Positions 24,001 through 34,414 of a DNA stretch of 64,000 nt are shown piece by piece. This DNA comes from Artocarpus heterophyllus (lineage: Eukaryota > Streptophyta > Magnoliopsida > Rosales > Moraceae). The notes under the pieces are model-generated. The model was not told the DNA's origin. It did not search any database and saw nothing but the letters and a program-made list of their open reading frames with translations. Each line of letters begins with the position of its first letter. Position 1 is the first letter of the stretch. The stretch is taken from positions 18,003,596 to 18,067,595 of the forward strand of contig CM046342.1 of assembly GCA_025403435.1 (NCBI GenBank). The letters run 5' to 3'. A program made the position numbers and the translations under genes.

Positions 24001-25860
24001 CTCTTGAAGTTAGTGCATCAATGAAAAGGACATCTGCTCCTGCATCAGCAAAAGCCCTTGACCTCCAGAGTGATTCATCAAAAGATACTGCTTGACGAGA
24101 ATCACTACGTGCCACAATGACAATGTCAGAACCACTCTCTCTTCGAGCATCAACAGCTGCTTTTATCCGCATCACTGCCTCCTCTCTTGACACCACCGTC
24201 CTGCCTTGTGTATGACCACAAGCTTTTGGAGATACCTTGCAATGAAATTTCATAAGCAAAGTGAGCAGGGTGAAATTTGCGAACTGCAGATTGCATCCCG
24301 AATAAAGGGAATTTTGCAGATGTACCAGCTTTTAAACGTTCAAAAAGTGAGAGAAGTGTTCCAGACAAGGGACTAACATATAACTAACATCATAAAGTTA
24401 TTAGATGCTTGGACTGCAGGAGAGGATGTGCTATAAAAACAAATGAGCTCTCTTGTTCCTTAGAATACAACACAATGCAAAGCAAAGGACAAATGTTTAC
24501 CAGCCTTTCAAGTTCTTAAATTAAAAAGTGACAACTTCAAAGGTCTCACAATTTCTCAGAGCCTCCACAATTTTTAGGAAAAATTTGGAACGGACAGAGT
24601 GGTTAGAGCTTCCTTTGCTTTCCTCCTTGAAAGAGAAAAATTGTTTTCAATACATCAATAGCTACACTTAAAAGTTCATAAGAGAAACAAGAAGTGATCA
24701 TTCTTCTTCTGGTGCAAGACTGTAAAGACAGCTCCTCAACAACCCTCCTTGTGGAACATTGACACATCACAGGTTTAATACCGACCAAAACAGCATCTCA
24801 ACCATAAAAAACCCATCTTCAACCCTTCAAAGTTTATTTACTGCCCCGTCTGATTCAAGAATGCCTTGCAAGTTTCGATAAAATCTTAACATAAACCCAG
24901 ATAAAAATGTGTCCACTTTTCTTTTTCAATAGGCTCACAAGCTGACGGATCCCGAGACCGCCAAAAACAAAAACATGCCTTTCTCTGAAACTACGTACCA
25001 ACAAAAAATAAACAAGTGAGACACACAAATACCTGATCTTCAAGTATAATCCCCGCAAAACCAGCTCTAATATATCCTTTGACAGTCCTCTTCACATTCA
25101 TTGCGTTCCCATATCCATTATCACCATCCCCGATCACAGGAATCGAGACAGCTTCAGTAATAAGGCGCCCCTGTTCTACCATTTCTCCATAAGATATAAA
25201 CCCCGTATCCGGCAATCCCAATCTCGCACCTGATATCGAAAACCCTACAAAAAAAAAAAAAAAAAAAAAGAAAACTCAAACACACACACACACTTGCTTC
25301 ATATCAAACACTTGTTCAATAACATGGACACGCACACAAATCTCTCATTAATGTCGCAATCCCTAAACTTAAAAAACTGTCCAATTTTGCAACACTTGAT
25401 CGGTATTCTTCACGAAATTCGTCGTAATATGGTAAATTAAGTGGGATAAAAAGAACAAAGAACAAAGAACAAAGAAAAGAAGCGCATGCAGTCACTTACC
25501 ACTAGTGAAGCAGAACTGGAAGCCAGCCCTCTCAACCAACTTAGCACTAAGAGCGTCGAAACAAGCAGGTCCCTGGTGAATCCCCGGCGATTCCAGAATC
25601 CGGCGAAGCGCCTTGGCCGGCGATTCGGTGGCGTAGTCCTTGTTTCCGGAGTAAGCGGTGGCGAGGGTTTGAAGAAGCGGCCGAGAGCTTCTGTGGAGCA
25701 GCGGAAGCGACCGTTGGTAAAAGAATGAGAGATTGAATGGCGGCGGAGATGGCGGTCGCGGTTGTGATCGGACTCCTCCAGTGGCGAAGCGTTGGGAAAG
25801 AGAGAGAGACAAGCTCTGTTCTCTGGCGAGTCGTTGGGTCGATGAAGGCTGAAGATTCAT
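21058..25860 (-). CDS. Isocitrate lyase/PEP mutase superfamily protein, copy B (intact, eight exons)
   Basis: Exons: 25860-25500, 25244-25033, 24235-23954, 23366-23244, 22915-22756, 22164-21944, 21302-21266 and 21176-21058. The joined frame encodes 504 aa with GT-AG introns throughout. Residues 1-70 are Ser/Arg-rich with almost no acidic residues, as in an organelle targeting peptide. The TIM-barrel part carries GDGDNGYG (Asp160, Asp162, metal binding), Glu189 in LEDQ, SPKACGH (Cys197, the position of the catalytic Cys of isocitrate and methylisocitrate lyases), ARSDSR (Arg234) and GADVLFIDA. Database names such as carboxyvinyl-carboxyphosphonate phosphorylmutase come from homology. The Cys-Gly-His motif suggests C-C bond cleavage of a 2-oxo or hydroxy acid rather than P-C chemistry, and the substrate is unknown. 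Residues 380-504 form a C-terminal extension ending QVFLE, as I recall for Arabidopsis At2g43180-type proteins but not the shorter ~340-aa paralogues. Start chosen as the first ATG after the purine-rich leader (on the coding strand); an in-frame ATG 120 nt upstream is possible but unlikely. Confidence 0.92.
21683..21702. repeat. 20-base poly(C) tract in copy B intron 6
   Basis: Twenty consecutive C after a gcgggcgccgccg stretch and followed by eight T. Unit A has (CT)n and a short C run at the same point (about 14305-14340), so the tract arose or expanded after duplication, or is an assembly artefact. Confidence 0.8.
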
Positions 25861-26001
25861 TCTTTCTCTCCACTTGCTCTCTCTAGCTTGTCTCTTTTTT
25901 CTGTTTTCTGTCTGGGTCTTGATACTCTTGTCTGGTTGTTTGTGGCGTTGATTGTTGTCTGGTACTTGAGACAGAAACACGTACTTTGAACAGGCTCGTA
26001 T
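25861..26001 (-). promoter_or_regulatory. Copy B 5' UTR remnant, abutting a retroelement LTR
   Basis: On the coding strand this is an AGAGAG-rich leader typical of a plant 5' UTR. The native upstream sequence is cut off at 26001 by element H. Only these 141 bases of the original 5' region remain next to the start codon. The rest, if preserved, lies beyond 49464. Confidence 0.6.
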
Positions 26002-26460
26002 TGTTAGAACAAAATATTATAATAAAAATCATTAGAATTATTTATGCTAAATTATTAAAAGAATTAATAAGATGTAAAGGTTAATCTAAATACATAATAG
26101 AATTATGATTTGTTAGTTTATAGGTTGAGGATCTTTTAAGTCTAGTACGTAAGTCCTTCAAAGTATATATCTCTATAATCTTTCTATAAATAGTTGACAG
26201 AAAAATAAGGTGCATGTTGATTTGGGAACCAAAACCTCTTTATATAACTATTAACTTTAACAGTTATCCTTAATTACCAAATTAGCTTATCATAAAATCA
26301 ATAATTATATTTTAGTCTCTACACATAAGAAGCCTACACTTAATCATGCATTAAAAGCCAAAAACTCAAATTGATTACTTTAATTAGGCTAACCTCGTTT
26401 GATACTCTTTAATACACAATTATTTAATATATTAGCCTATATATTGGATTAATTCCAACA
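26002..26460 (-). repeat. 3' LTR of copia H, with TATA box facing copy B
   Basis: About 459 bp. On the minus strand TTATATAAAGAGG (about 26248-26236) is a good TATA box. The LTR points in the same direction as the copy B gene, and its right-hand boundary adjoins the PPT. The LTR end is 142 bp from the copy B start codon. Confidence 0.85.
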
Positions 26461-26471
26461 ATCTCCTACTT
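26461..26471 (-). other. Polypurine tract of copia H
   Basis: AAGTAGGAGAT on the minus strand directly precedes the 3' LTR start TGTTGG, as in plant copia elements. Confidence 0.8.
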
Positions 26472-27557
26472 GTGCTATATATGAAACTTTATACATATGA
26501 ATTATATCTTATGGGCTCATAAATTTTGCTATCAAAAAACCTTATGCATCTCTACAATCTTGTCATTAACCATATCATATAAGACCAAAATGACTTTCAA
26601 AATGACTTTCTTTACATATATCATAACTAAGCCCATCAATGATCACATATACTAATACAACTAATGACAAAGATCAAGTGTGGATGTGTAGCATGAAAAT
26701 TTCATACAATATGATCTTAACGTGTATATTTCTAACTGGTCTAGCTTAAAACCTCAATAAGATAAAACCATATAAAAATCAAAGTGTGAATAAACCACAA
26801 ACTTTATTTCTACATAAAATAACCTTAAATTATCCATAAATTGAAATAACTAAAGATGTTTAGATCAAAAAGCATCTAAAATTACAAACTCCTACTAAAA
26901 CTGAATATCCCCATAAAACATGGCACCCATATAAGCAGTGTGCTCATGAAATATTTTGGGTGGCAATCCCTTAATAAGCGGATCTGTAATCATAGAATTT
27001 ATACCGATGTGCTCTAAAGACAACTGTCCACTCTGAACCCTTTCTTTCACAACCAGGAACTTGAAGTCTATATGCTTTGACTTCGTCGAGCTCCTATTGT
27101 TGTTATTATTGGAATATAGAATTGTTGACTTATTGTCACAAAATAACTTGAGTGGTCTTTATATACTGTCCATTATGCGTAGTCCTATGACAAAATTCTG
27201 TAGCCATATTCCATGATTGGACGCCTCATAATATGCTATATATTCTACAGTCATGGTAGAAGATGCTAGACTGTTTAGCACTCTTCCAAGAGACAGCACC
27301 TCCAGCCAAAAAGTGGACATAGCCCAACATAGATTTCATACTATCTTAGCATCTAGCATAATTGGAGTTTGTATACCCAATAATCTCAAGCTATTCCAAC
27401 CTCTGATACGTGAGCATGTAGTCCTTTGTTCTCTGTAAATATCTCAAGACTCATTCAGCTGCTATCCAGTGATTCTTTCCAAGATTGCTTAAGTATCTGC
27501 CTAACATCCCTATAACGTACGCAATATTCAGGCGCGTACAAACCTGAGCATACATTA
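26472..27557 (-). pseudogene. Copia H RNase H domain, C-terminal part
   Basis: On the minus strand the frame starts MYAQVCTRLNIAYVIGMLG, which is the RNase H-side continuation of VGSLM found at the other side of the inserted LTR. It then follows HW…RYLQRTKDYMLTY and later RNase H blocks, with several in-frame stops. It is non-functional. Confidence 0.8.
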
Positions 27558-29592
27558 TGTTGGAAAAAGAGTGCACAACGGATTTTTAAAAATTTAATAT
27601 CAGAGTAATTTTTAAAACACAAGTTTGGCATGCTATATGCATAAATTAATCAGATCTTACTAACATTTATGTGCCGAAGAACCTCCGCAACCCGTGAAGA
27701 GAAGTAACGTTCCAGAAGAGCCTCAACCAACTGGTCTTCTTTGCTATTCTCTATCCACGACCGGAGTGAGTGTGGGCTCACACGCACAACTTTTCCACCG
27801 GTGACTCTCCTTCCAACCAATCGAGAGAACCCAAAGCAAGAGTTCGTGATTTGTGAACAAAAGCTCTCATGGAGTTTGTAGATTCTCGACAGTAAAGTAT
27901 CACTCTTAATCTCTCAATTGATCTGAGTAACTCATGAGACTTACTCCCTTTTTATAGAAATTGGTCCTAGGGTCAATCCTTATCAGATTAGGTCTCAAAA
28001 ATTTGAAACAGAATCAAGTTCGAATCAATATCTGATAAGATATGCGTAGAAACGCATAATCTTATCTCTCACTGATCGGCAAGCCGAACAGCCTAATCGG
28101 TAGTCCGAATAGGCCCCATCGGCAGGCCGAACACGTAGATCGACAGGCCAAACTACCACGTAAATATCTCCGCAAATCTTTTATTTTTCACCTGAGATTC
28201 TATAAGTAAGATAAAGTCTCAGTTTTAATTCAAATAACCCAATAGAAAAGTTATCTAATCAAAACAACTTTATCTAGATAATCTCTAAGACAATAAATTA
28301 ATTCCTAATAATTCTACAAGTTTATCTTGATGTAATTTATTCAAAATTAAATCAACCGATAAACAGAAAAAAATTATCCGATCCCAATAATTCAACAAGT
28401 TTATCTTGAATTAATTTTATTGCAAAATTAATTCAACCGATAAACAGACATGAATTATTTAATTCTTCCAAAATTTAATCAATCTGATAAATCCGACATA
28501 AGTCACTAATTATTGAAAAAGTACGCCGTGTCGTTACAGGATGTTGTGAGCTAGCAAAGGGGACCAAATGGACCTATATAGTTCAAGCTCCTAATAATTA
28601 CAAAACCCAATATCCCAAATATATATTTCATAATTATCAACTCCAATGCTACTCCACTAAAAGCTCGGAGTTGCACTCTCGAACTATATAGAATTACAAA
28701 GCTCGTATAGCTAAGTCTCCATGACATATCATATTGTATCGTATCCCCATATGATAATCTATAATCGATTTAAGGACAAGTTTTGTCTTACCTTCCCGAT
28801 TATTTTTATCTTACGTTCCATTATCCCACCATCAGAAAACTTACTATCCCAAGATAGTATACCATTCGGTTACACCTATGTATCCAAATGGTTGGGCGCT
28901 CTAGTTTTCCAATTACAAGATAACGCATATAAGAGGATATCATTACTCCTAAATAGGAGCTATGGATTCCATATCTATGAATAACAAGTCTACGCCATCA
29001 AGAGTCATGCCTCCAACGTACCGGCATGCATACTACTATTAAGATGTGAGTGTCACCCTTTGGTACATCAAAAGACACAAGTCAAAACAGCGGGCCCACT
29101 ATTCATCTCAGGATTAAGATACAACACAAATGATTATCTAAAGTGAATCGATTTGCCGAGACAGAATTATTAATCCAAATCAATTCACTTAATGTCCCGA
29201 TCCAACACATTGTCACCTATGACAACATGCCAATGTTTCTATTCACAGGTCCACCTCTGATGGTCAAGACAAACCATCTCCCTAAAGGGATATAGACAAC
29301 ATAACAATCTTTGCATGAATAAAGCACCCAACTTTATTCCTTCGATTGCGGATCGTATGATTTAGACCATCACTTTAAGAATCGTGTCTTCCCCATAATC
29401 CTTCCATCATATGCCCAATTCTTAAGATTTAGACTGACAGTCTCAAACTATTGTTTGCTTAACATACATTCAACAAATATGAACGTAAAGAGGACAAGAT
29501 TTGGTATATGAATAATGAATAAATTCTTTATTGATAAAAATGTCTCCAAAAACTTATTACATTTTTACTCCCTAGGGCATACATGTCTAACA
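27558..29592 (-). repeat. Left LTR of the E complex, CATTA on both sides
   Basis: 2035 bp, TGTTGG…CTAACA on the plus strand, flanked by CATTA at 27553-27557 and again at 29593-29597. Taken alone it looks like a solo LTR inserted in H. It carries a palindromic module array near 28070-28160 and an 87-codon antisense ORF at 28721-28984 (+). Confidence 0.88.
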
Positions 29593-29960
29593 CATTAGAC
29601 TCCCTACTATTGACGCATAAGGAATCTTCTACATTTCCTAAATCTCAAAATCATTCTTAGTGTGTTGATTGAGACTAAAGTTGTCACCCTCAGCCACAAG
29701 GGTATCACTTAGTTTATAATCCTGCATATCGTATCGTTTGAAAACCTTTTTGATATATCCCTTTTTTGATAATCTAAGAATACCTTGAAAGCGATCCCGG
29801 TATATCTATATACCCACCACAAAAAAGGCGTCATCAAGATCCTTCATCTCAAATTTCTTTGATAAAAATCTCTTGATTTCGTGTAATAAGCCTATATCGT
29901 TATAGCAAGCAAAATGTCATCGACATATAAAACCAGGAAAATATACTTGCTCCCACTGAA
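29593..29960 (-). pseudogene. Second copy of the H RT/RNase H segment inside E
   Basis: Almost identical to 36518-36886. It encodes YVDD-containing RT sequence through VGSLM and is joined to E RT sequence at about 29961, giving the fused reading [15 protein letters not shown]. The family order normally continues DYE(I/L)WQMDVKTAFLNG at this point, so roughly 100 residues are skipped. Confidence 0.85.
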
Positions 29961-32492
29961 CTCATAGTCGAGAGCGATAGCTATGGACAAGAGAATCCGG
30001 ATGGACTTAACCATGGCTACAGGCGAAATGGTTTCCTCATAATCGATTCCTTCCTTTTGCGTATAACCCTTAGCTACCAGTCTAGCCTTAAAGGTTTTGA
30101 CCTTTCTTTCCACTCCTCTTTTCCTCTTGTAGATCCACTTACACCTTATGGGTTTTACCCCTTTAGGAAGATCCACAAGCTCCTAGACCTTATTAGTCTC
30201 CATAGACTTCATCTCTGTGTTCATGGCCTCTGTCCAGAGTTTTGAATCAACATCCTCCATAGCTTCTGCGTAAGTATAAGGATCTCTGTCATGTTCATCC
30301 GGTTTTTCTACACTGATCGGAATGGTTTCATTCAGAACCTCCGGAGTGATCAGATCACTCCTTAATTCCTTAAGCATCACTTTTCTTCGAGGTTTAAAGT
30401 CGTTCATGTAACTCTCCCCAAGGAAAGTTACATTAGTTGAAACCACGACTTTATTTTCCTTTGGGTTATAAAAATAACCCATTTTAGTCCCTTTTGGATA
30501 TCCTACAAACTCGCAAACTTCTGAACGTGATTCCAACTTATTTGGATCCTTAAACAGGACATGAGCCAGACATCTCCATATGCGAATATGGTTTAAGGAT
30601 GTCTTCCTACCCATCCACAACTCGTGAGGAGTTTTAAGGACCAATTTTGAAGGCACATTGTTCAAAAGATAACATGCGGTTTGTAGTGCATATCCCCAAA
30701 ACGATAAAGGCAATGATGAATAACTCATCATGGACATGATCATGTCCAATAAAGTCCTATTTCTTCTCTCCGCTACGCCATTCTGCTACGGAGTGCCCGG
30801 CGCAGTCAAATGGGATATAAAATCCCATTCTCTAACAAGTGTTCCAAGAACTCATCAGAAAGGTATTCCACACCTCGATCTAATCGAAGTGCCTTTATGG
30901 GTCTACCCAATTGCTTTTCCACTTCAGCCCCAAAACTCTTTGAACTTGTCAAAAGTTTCGCTTTTGTGGTGCATCAGGTATACATACCCATATCTTGAGT
31001 AATCGTCAATAAAAGTGACGAAGTATTCATACCCTCCTTGTGCCCGGATGTTCATTGGTCCGCAAACATCACTATGCACAAGTTCTAGAACCCCTTCGCC
31101 CCTATTGCCCTTAGACCCGAATGGTCTTTTGGTCATTTTTCCCTCCAAACAAGATTCACATTGAGGTATAGATATCACCTTTAAGCGACTTAAAAGTCCA
31201 TCCCTTACCAACCTTTGAATCATATTCAGGTTAATATGACCAAGACGCAAACGCCAAAGATAAGTCTTATTAGAGTGAGAATTTTTAAGTCTTTTAGAGT
31301 TATTATCATTCATCTCAGCATTAAGTAATAAGTCCATCTTAGGTTTGATAAAATATAGATTATTTTGCATCTATCTAGAACAGATAAAAGATTTATTTTT
31401 ATGAATCACCACTTTATCATTAAAAGAAACCAAATAGGAGTCTTTAAATAAACAAGCTACAAAAATTAAATTCCTTTTAAATTTAGGAACATAAAAACAA
31501 TCTTGCAAAAATAAATTCCTATAATTATCAAAACAAAGATGGACGTCTCCCACTGCTTCCGCTGCCCATCCGAAGCGTGAAGTCTTCATGCAGCAGACTT
31601 CTCGTTTCTTTGAACCCCTGTAGAGAAACACAAACATGATTAGTTGCACCAGAATCTATGACCCAAATGTCACTGGATTCCTCAACCAAACAAGTTTCTA
31701 AATACAGAAGATCACACCTACCTCCTTTGGAAAGGGAGTCCTTGCAATGCTTCTTAATATACCTGACCTTTCCACAGAAGAAGCACTTAAGCTTCTTTGG
31801 GTTCTTTTTCTTCTTCTTCTTGCTCTTTATGTTAGCCGAAACAAAAGACTTCTCGTTCTTGGCCCGTTGCTTCTTTCCATTTCCAATGTTAGGATTGGAA
31901 CCAGAAGCAGCTGCCATGTTGGCCTCACCACTTGCAGGAGACTCCTTGATCAGCAGTTCAAACTCCTATAACTGTTTTATTAGTTCTGTCAAGGTCATAT
32001 CTCGTCTATTGCTCAAATTAAATGTAGCTCTAAACGGAATAAATTCCTTAGACAAAGTCTCAAAGACCATAGTCATATGAGTTTCAGCATCGATGTCGGC
32101 TCCATTGGTTTGAGCCTCAACGAGGTAACCCATGACCAACATCATGTGCTCCTTTACGGATGTCCCCAGCCTCTGTTTGCAGTTTAAGAGTTTCCGAAGC
32201 GCCCCTTGTCATTTTGTTATGGCCTGGCCTCCAAACATATCTTCAAGATTATTCAAGATTTGCTTTGCAGTCTTATAATCCTGATGTTGAGCCTGCAGCA
32301 CATTATTCATGCTGGCCATAACATAGTAGCGGGCCTAATCATTAGCATCTTTCCAGCGATCGTACGCATGGAATTGCTAATTACATGAGTCTCCCGTAGG
32401 CTCAGGAGGACAAAAGGTTATCAGTACATATTATAGTTCTCACCGGTTAACAGATTTTTGTCAAGTATCGATGATAAAACATTTTTAGACAT
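29961..32492 (-). pseudogene. Copia E gag-protease-integrase-RT (truncated, degenerate)
   Basis: Gag starts MSKNVLSSILDKN at 32492, followed by a deletion after TGENYN and several stops. The zinc knuckle reads CFFCGKVRYIKKHC (about 31800), with Tyr in place of the zinc-binding His. The protease motif WVIDSGATNHVC is intact (about 31650). The pre-integrase zinc domain includes CESCLEGK, and the integrase core has HSDVCGPM and FIDDYSRYGYVYL. The segment 30183-30749 covers the integrase end and linker, lacking about 45 residues present in the G copy between ISVEKP and DEHD. RT begins at [14 protein letters not shown] and ends at ALDYE, where it is fused to H sequence. Confidence 0.85.
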
Positions 32493-34175
32493 TTTTAATC
32501 TACAATAAAGAATCATATACCAAATATAAGCAAACATATCATAATAATTTAGTAAGATAATACAATCATGAAAATCATACAAATGTGTTTATATGTCAAA
32601 ACCTCGAAAATGTCACAACCTTACAACGATAATTCCCAACTTAGAATTTAACAAGCTCCTAGGGGAGTCATGCCAAATTCAATCAGGAACACGGATTCCC
32701 TCCTGATTAATATATGCCATCCAGGACCCGTATGATCCAGCATATATTAATAATCGTTTCTTTGGCCATTAATTTTATTAACAGAACTCCTAGGGGAGGT
32801 TAATAACAAAATTAACGTGAGTGTATAACCATCGTTTCAATATTTTATCCATGATTTATAATCACCACCTAGGGGTGTGCAACCATAAATCATACTAAAA
32901 TACCTTATCCTCTCAGAGATCCAATCTGGTACATTATAGAAATCCCTTCCTAGGGGTCGGGACCATCATGTTCTGCCTATGGACCAACGATGAAGGCCTT
33001 AGGTTCTCTCTTCGAAAACCTTCTCCCACTCAATCTTTTGAAATCAAAGTTTTATTTTAAAATTATGCATGAACAATTTTAATGTGGGCCGCACTTCCTA
33101 TTTTATATGACATGTTATCAATATACATGGCAAATCATAATATAATGCAGACAAGCAAAGTAATCAAGCAAATCTACAAGCAAAATAATAATTACCGTAC
33201 TATTATGGTTCCACCCTAGAGAATAGAAAACTAAGATTACAAGAGAATAATCGAGACATATTATCGATTCTTTATTCTTGAATCCTCAAGCTGTATCCTT
33301 CTTCATGCAATTCCATCTTCAAGTCTTCAATATCGTATGAATCGAATACTTCATATTTCCAGTCATATCCAAATTTAATGTTTCTCAGAATCGTTGCAAA
33401 AATAAAATTAAAACTGCACCAAAAAACTGCACATTTTCTGGAGACTTTTCCAGCTCTCGGTTGGCAGGCTGATCTGGGTGATCAGCATGCCGGTCATGTT
33501 CCATCAGCCAGCCGATCAAAAAGATCGGCCTACCGACCCATGAAAATTCGGCCTGTCGAACTGGAAGTTCGGCTTGCCGACAGAGCCAACCGATTTCTAC
33601 CCCACTGAAGGCCTGTCGAACCATGCGTCCGGCCTGTCGATCTGTGACCATCGACCTGCCGAACTATGAGGTCCGGTATGCCGACCGAGAAGAAATCTTC
33701 TTATTCTAGAAAATTTATTTTTTTAATGCAATTCATCAATTTTATTTTCAACAATTGAAAAACATAAAATTAGAGACTCAGGAAATACCTAGAAGCATTA
33801 TCATCAATCTTCTAGATCCGTCTTCTCTGAATAATTATTTAATTTCAAAATTAAAATAAATTTAAAATTAAACAATAATTCCTATACAGAGATGATAGTC
33901 AGTCATCTAATTACATGAAAAACCTAGATACACATTTTAACCTCTAAGGAACCATAACCAGCATAAATTAATTAATTAATTAATAATTAAATAACAATTT
34001 AATCAACCATAATTAATTAATGAACATTTACCACATAATCCATAACAACATATATTATATATAGAAACCTAGAGTGTCATCTCTCTATAAAATTAAATTC
34101 AAGCATAGGAGAGATTAAGATCACAAAATTTACACATATAAGATGATCACAAACTTGTAAATTTATATAAAAAAT
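32493..34175 (-). other. Copia E untranslated leader with module array at 33460-33690
   Basis: Non-coding leader between PBS and gag. At about 33460-33690 it holds some eight or nine copies of a TCGGC-(2 nt)-GCCGA-type module in both orientations. ORFs through this stretch are by-products of the repeat. The rest is AT-rich. Confidence 0.7.
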
Positions 34176-34194
34176 CATGTCTCTGATACCAATT
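34176..34194 (-). other. Second (inner) PBS copy of copia E
   Basis: ATTGGTATCAGAGACATGA-like sequence on the minus strand, 221 bp from the functional PBS, within a tandem duplication of the leader (about 33977-34197 and 34198-34414). The four bases AACA of the LTR end are also duplicated. Confidence 0.8.
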
Positions 34195-34396
34195 GTTATT
34201 TAACTAATAATTAAATAACAATTTAATCAACCATAATTAATTAATGAACATTTACCACATCCATAACAATATATATTATATATAGAAACCTAGAGTACCA
34301 TCTCTCTATAAAATTAAATTCAAGCATAGGAGAGATTAAGATCACAAAATTTACACATATAACATGATCACAAACTTGTAAATTTATATAAAAAAC

Positions 34397-34414
34397 CATG
34401 TCTCTGATACCAAT
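34397..34414 (-). other. Primer binding site of copia E (tRNA-iMet type)
   Basis: ATTGGTATCAGAGACATG on the minus strand, directly after the LTR end CCAACA. TGGTATCAGAG is complementary to the 3' end of plant initiator tRNA-Met. Confidence 0.9.

Larger units (their letters stand above)
18291..25722. repeat. Segmental tandem duplication, unit B
   Basis: Second copy of the block at 10936-18290. It starts at the joint within gtttgtaaaa (18287-18296) and ends inside exon 1 of the copy B gene, where the original 5' part of the gene continues. The short similarity between the two parental breakpoints (gtt-ggtaaaa and gtttaaaa) suggests a microhomology-mediated event. Confidence 0.93.

Noticed and set aside
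21058..25860. Calling the lyase gene a PEP carboxylase or a true carboxyphosphonate mutase
   Set aside because: These names come from database labels. The ACGH, GDGD and ARSD motifs place it in the ICL/PEPM superfamily, and the Cys favours lyase chemistry; the substrate cannot be read from sequence.
27558..29592. A simple solo LTR unrelated to the LTR at 34415-36517
   Set aside because: Both LTRs share the same host joint and adjacent 368 bp of H, so they are linked by a duplication rather than being two independent insertions.
33378..33651. Two overlapping ORFs on opposite strands with repeated Arg/Pro/Ser patterns
   Set aside because: They are produced by the palindromic TCGGC/GCCGA module array in the copia E leader, not by a protein gene.
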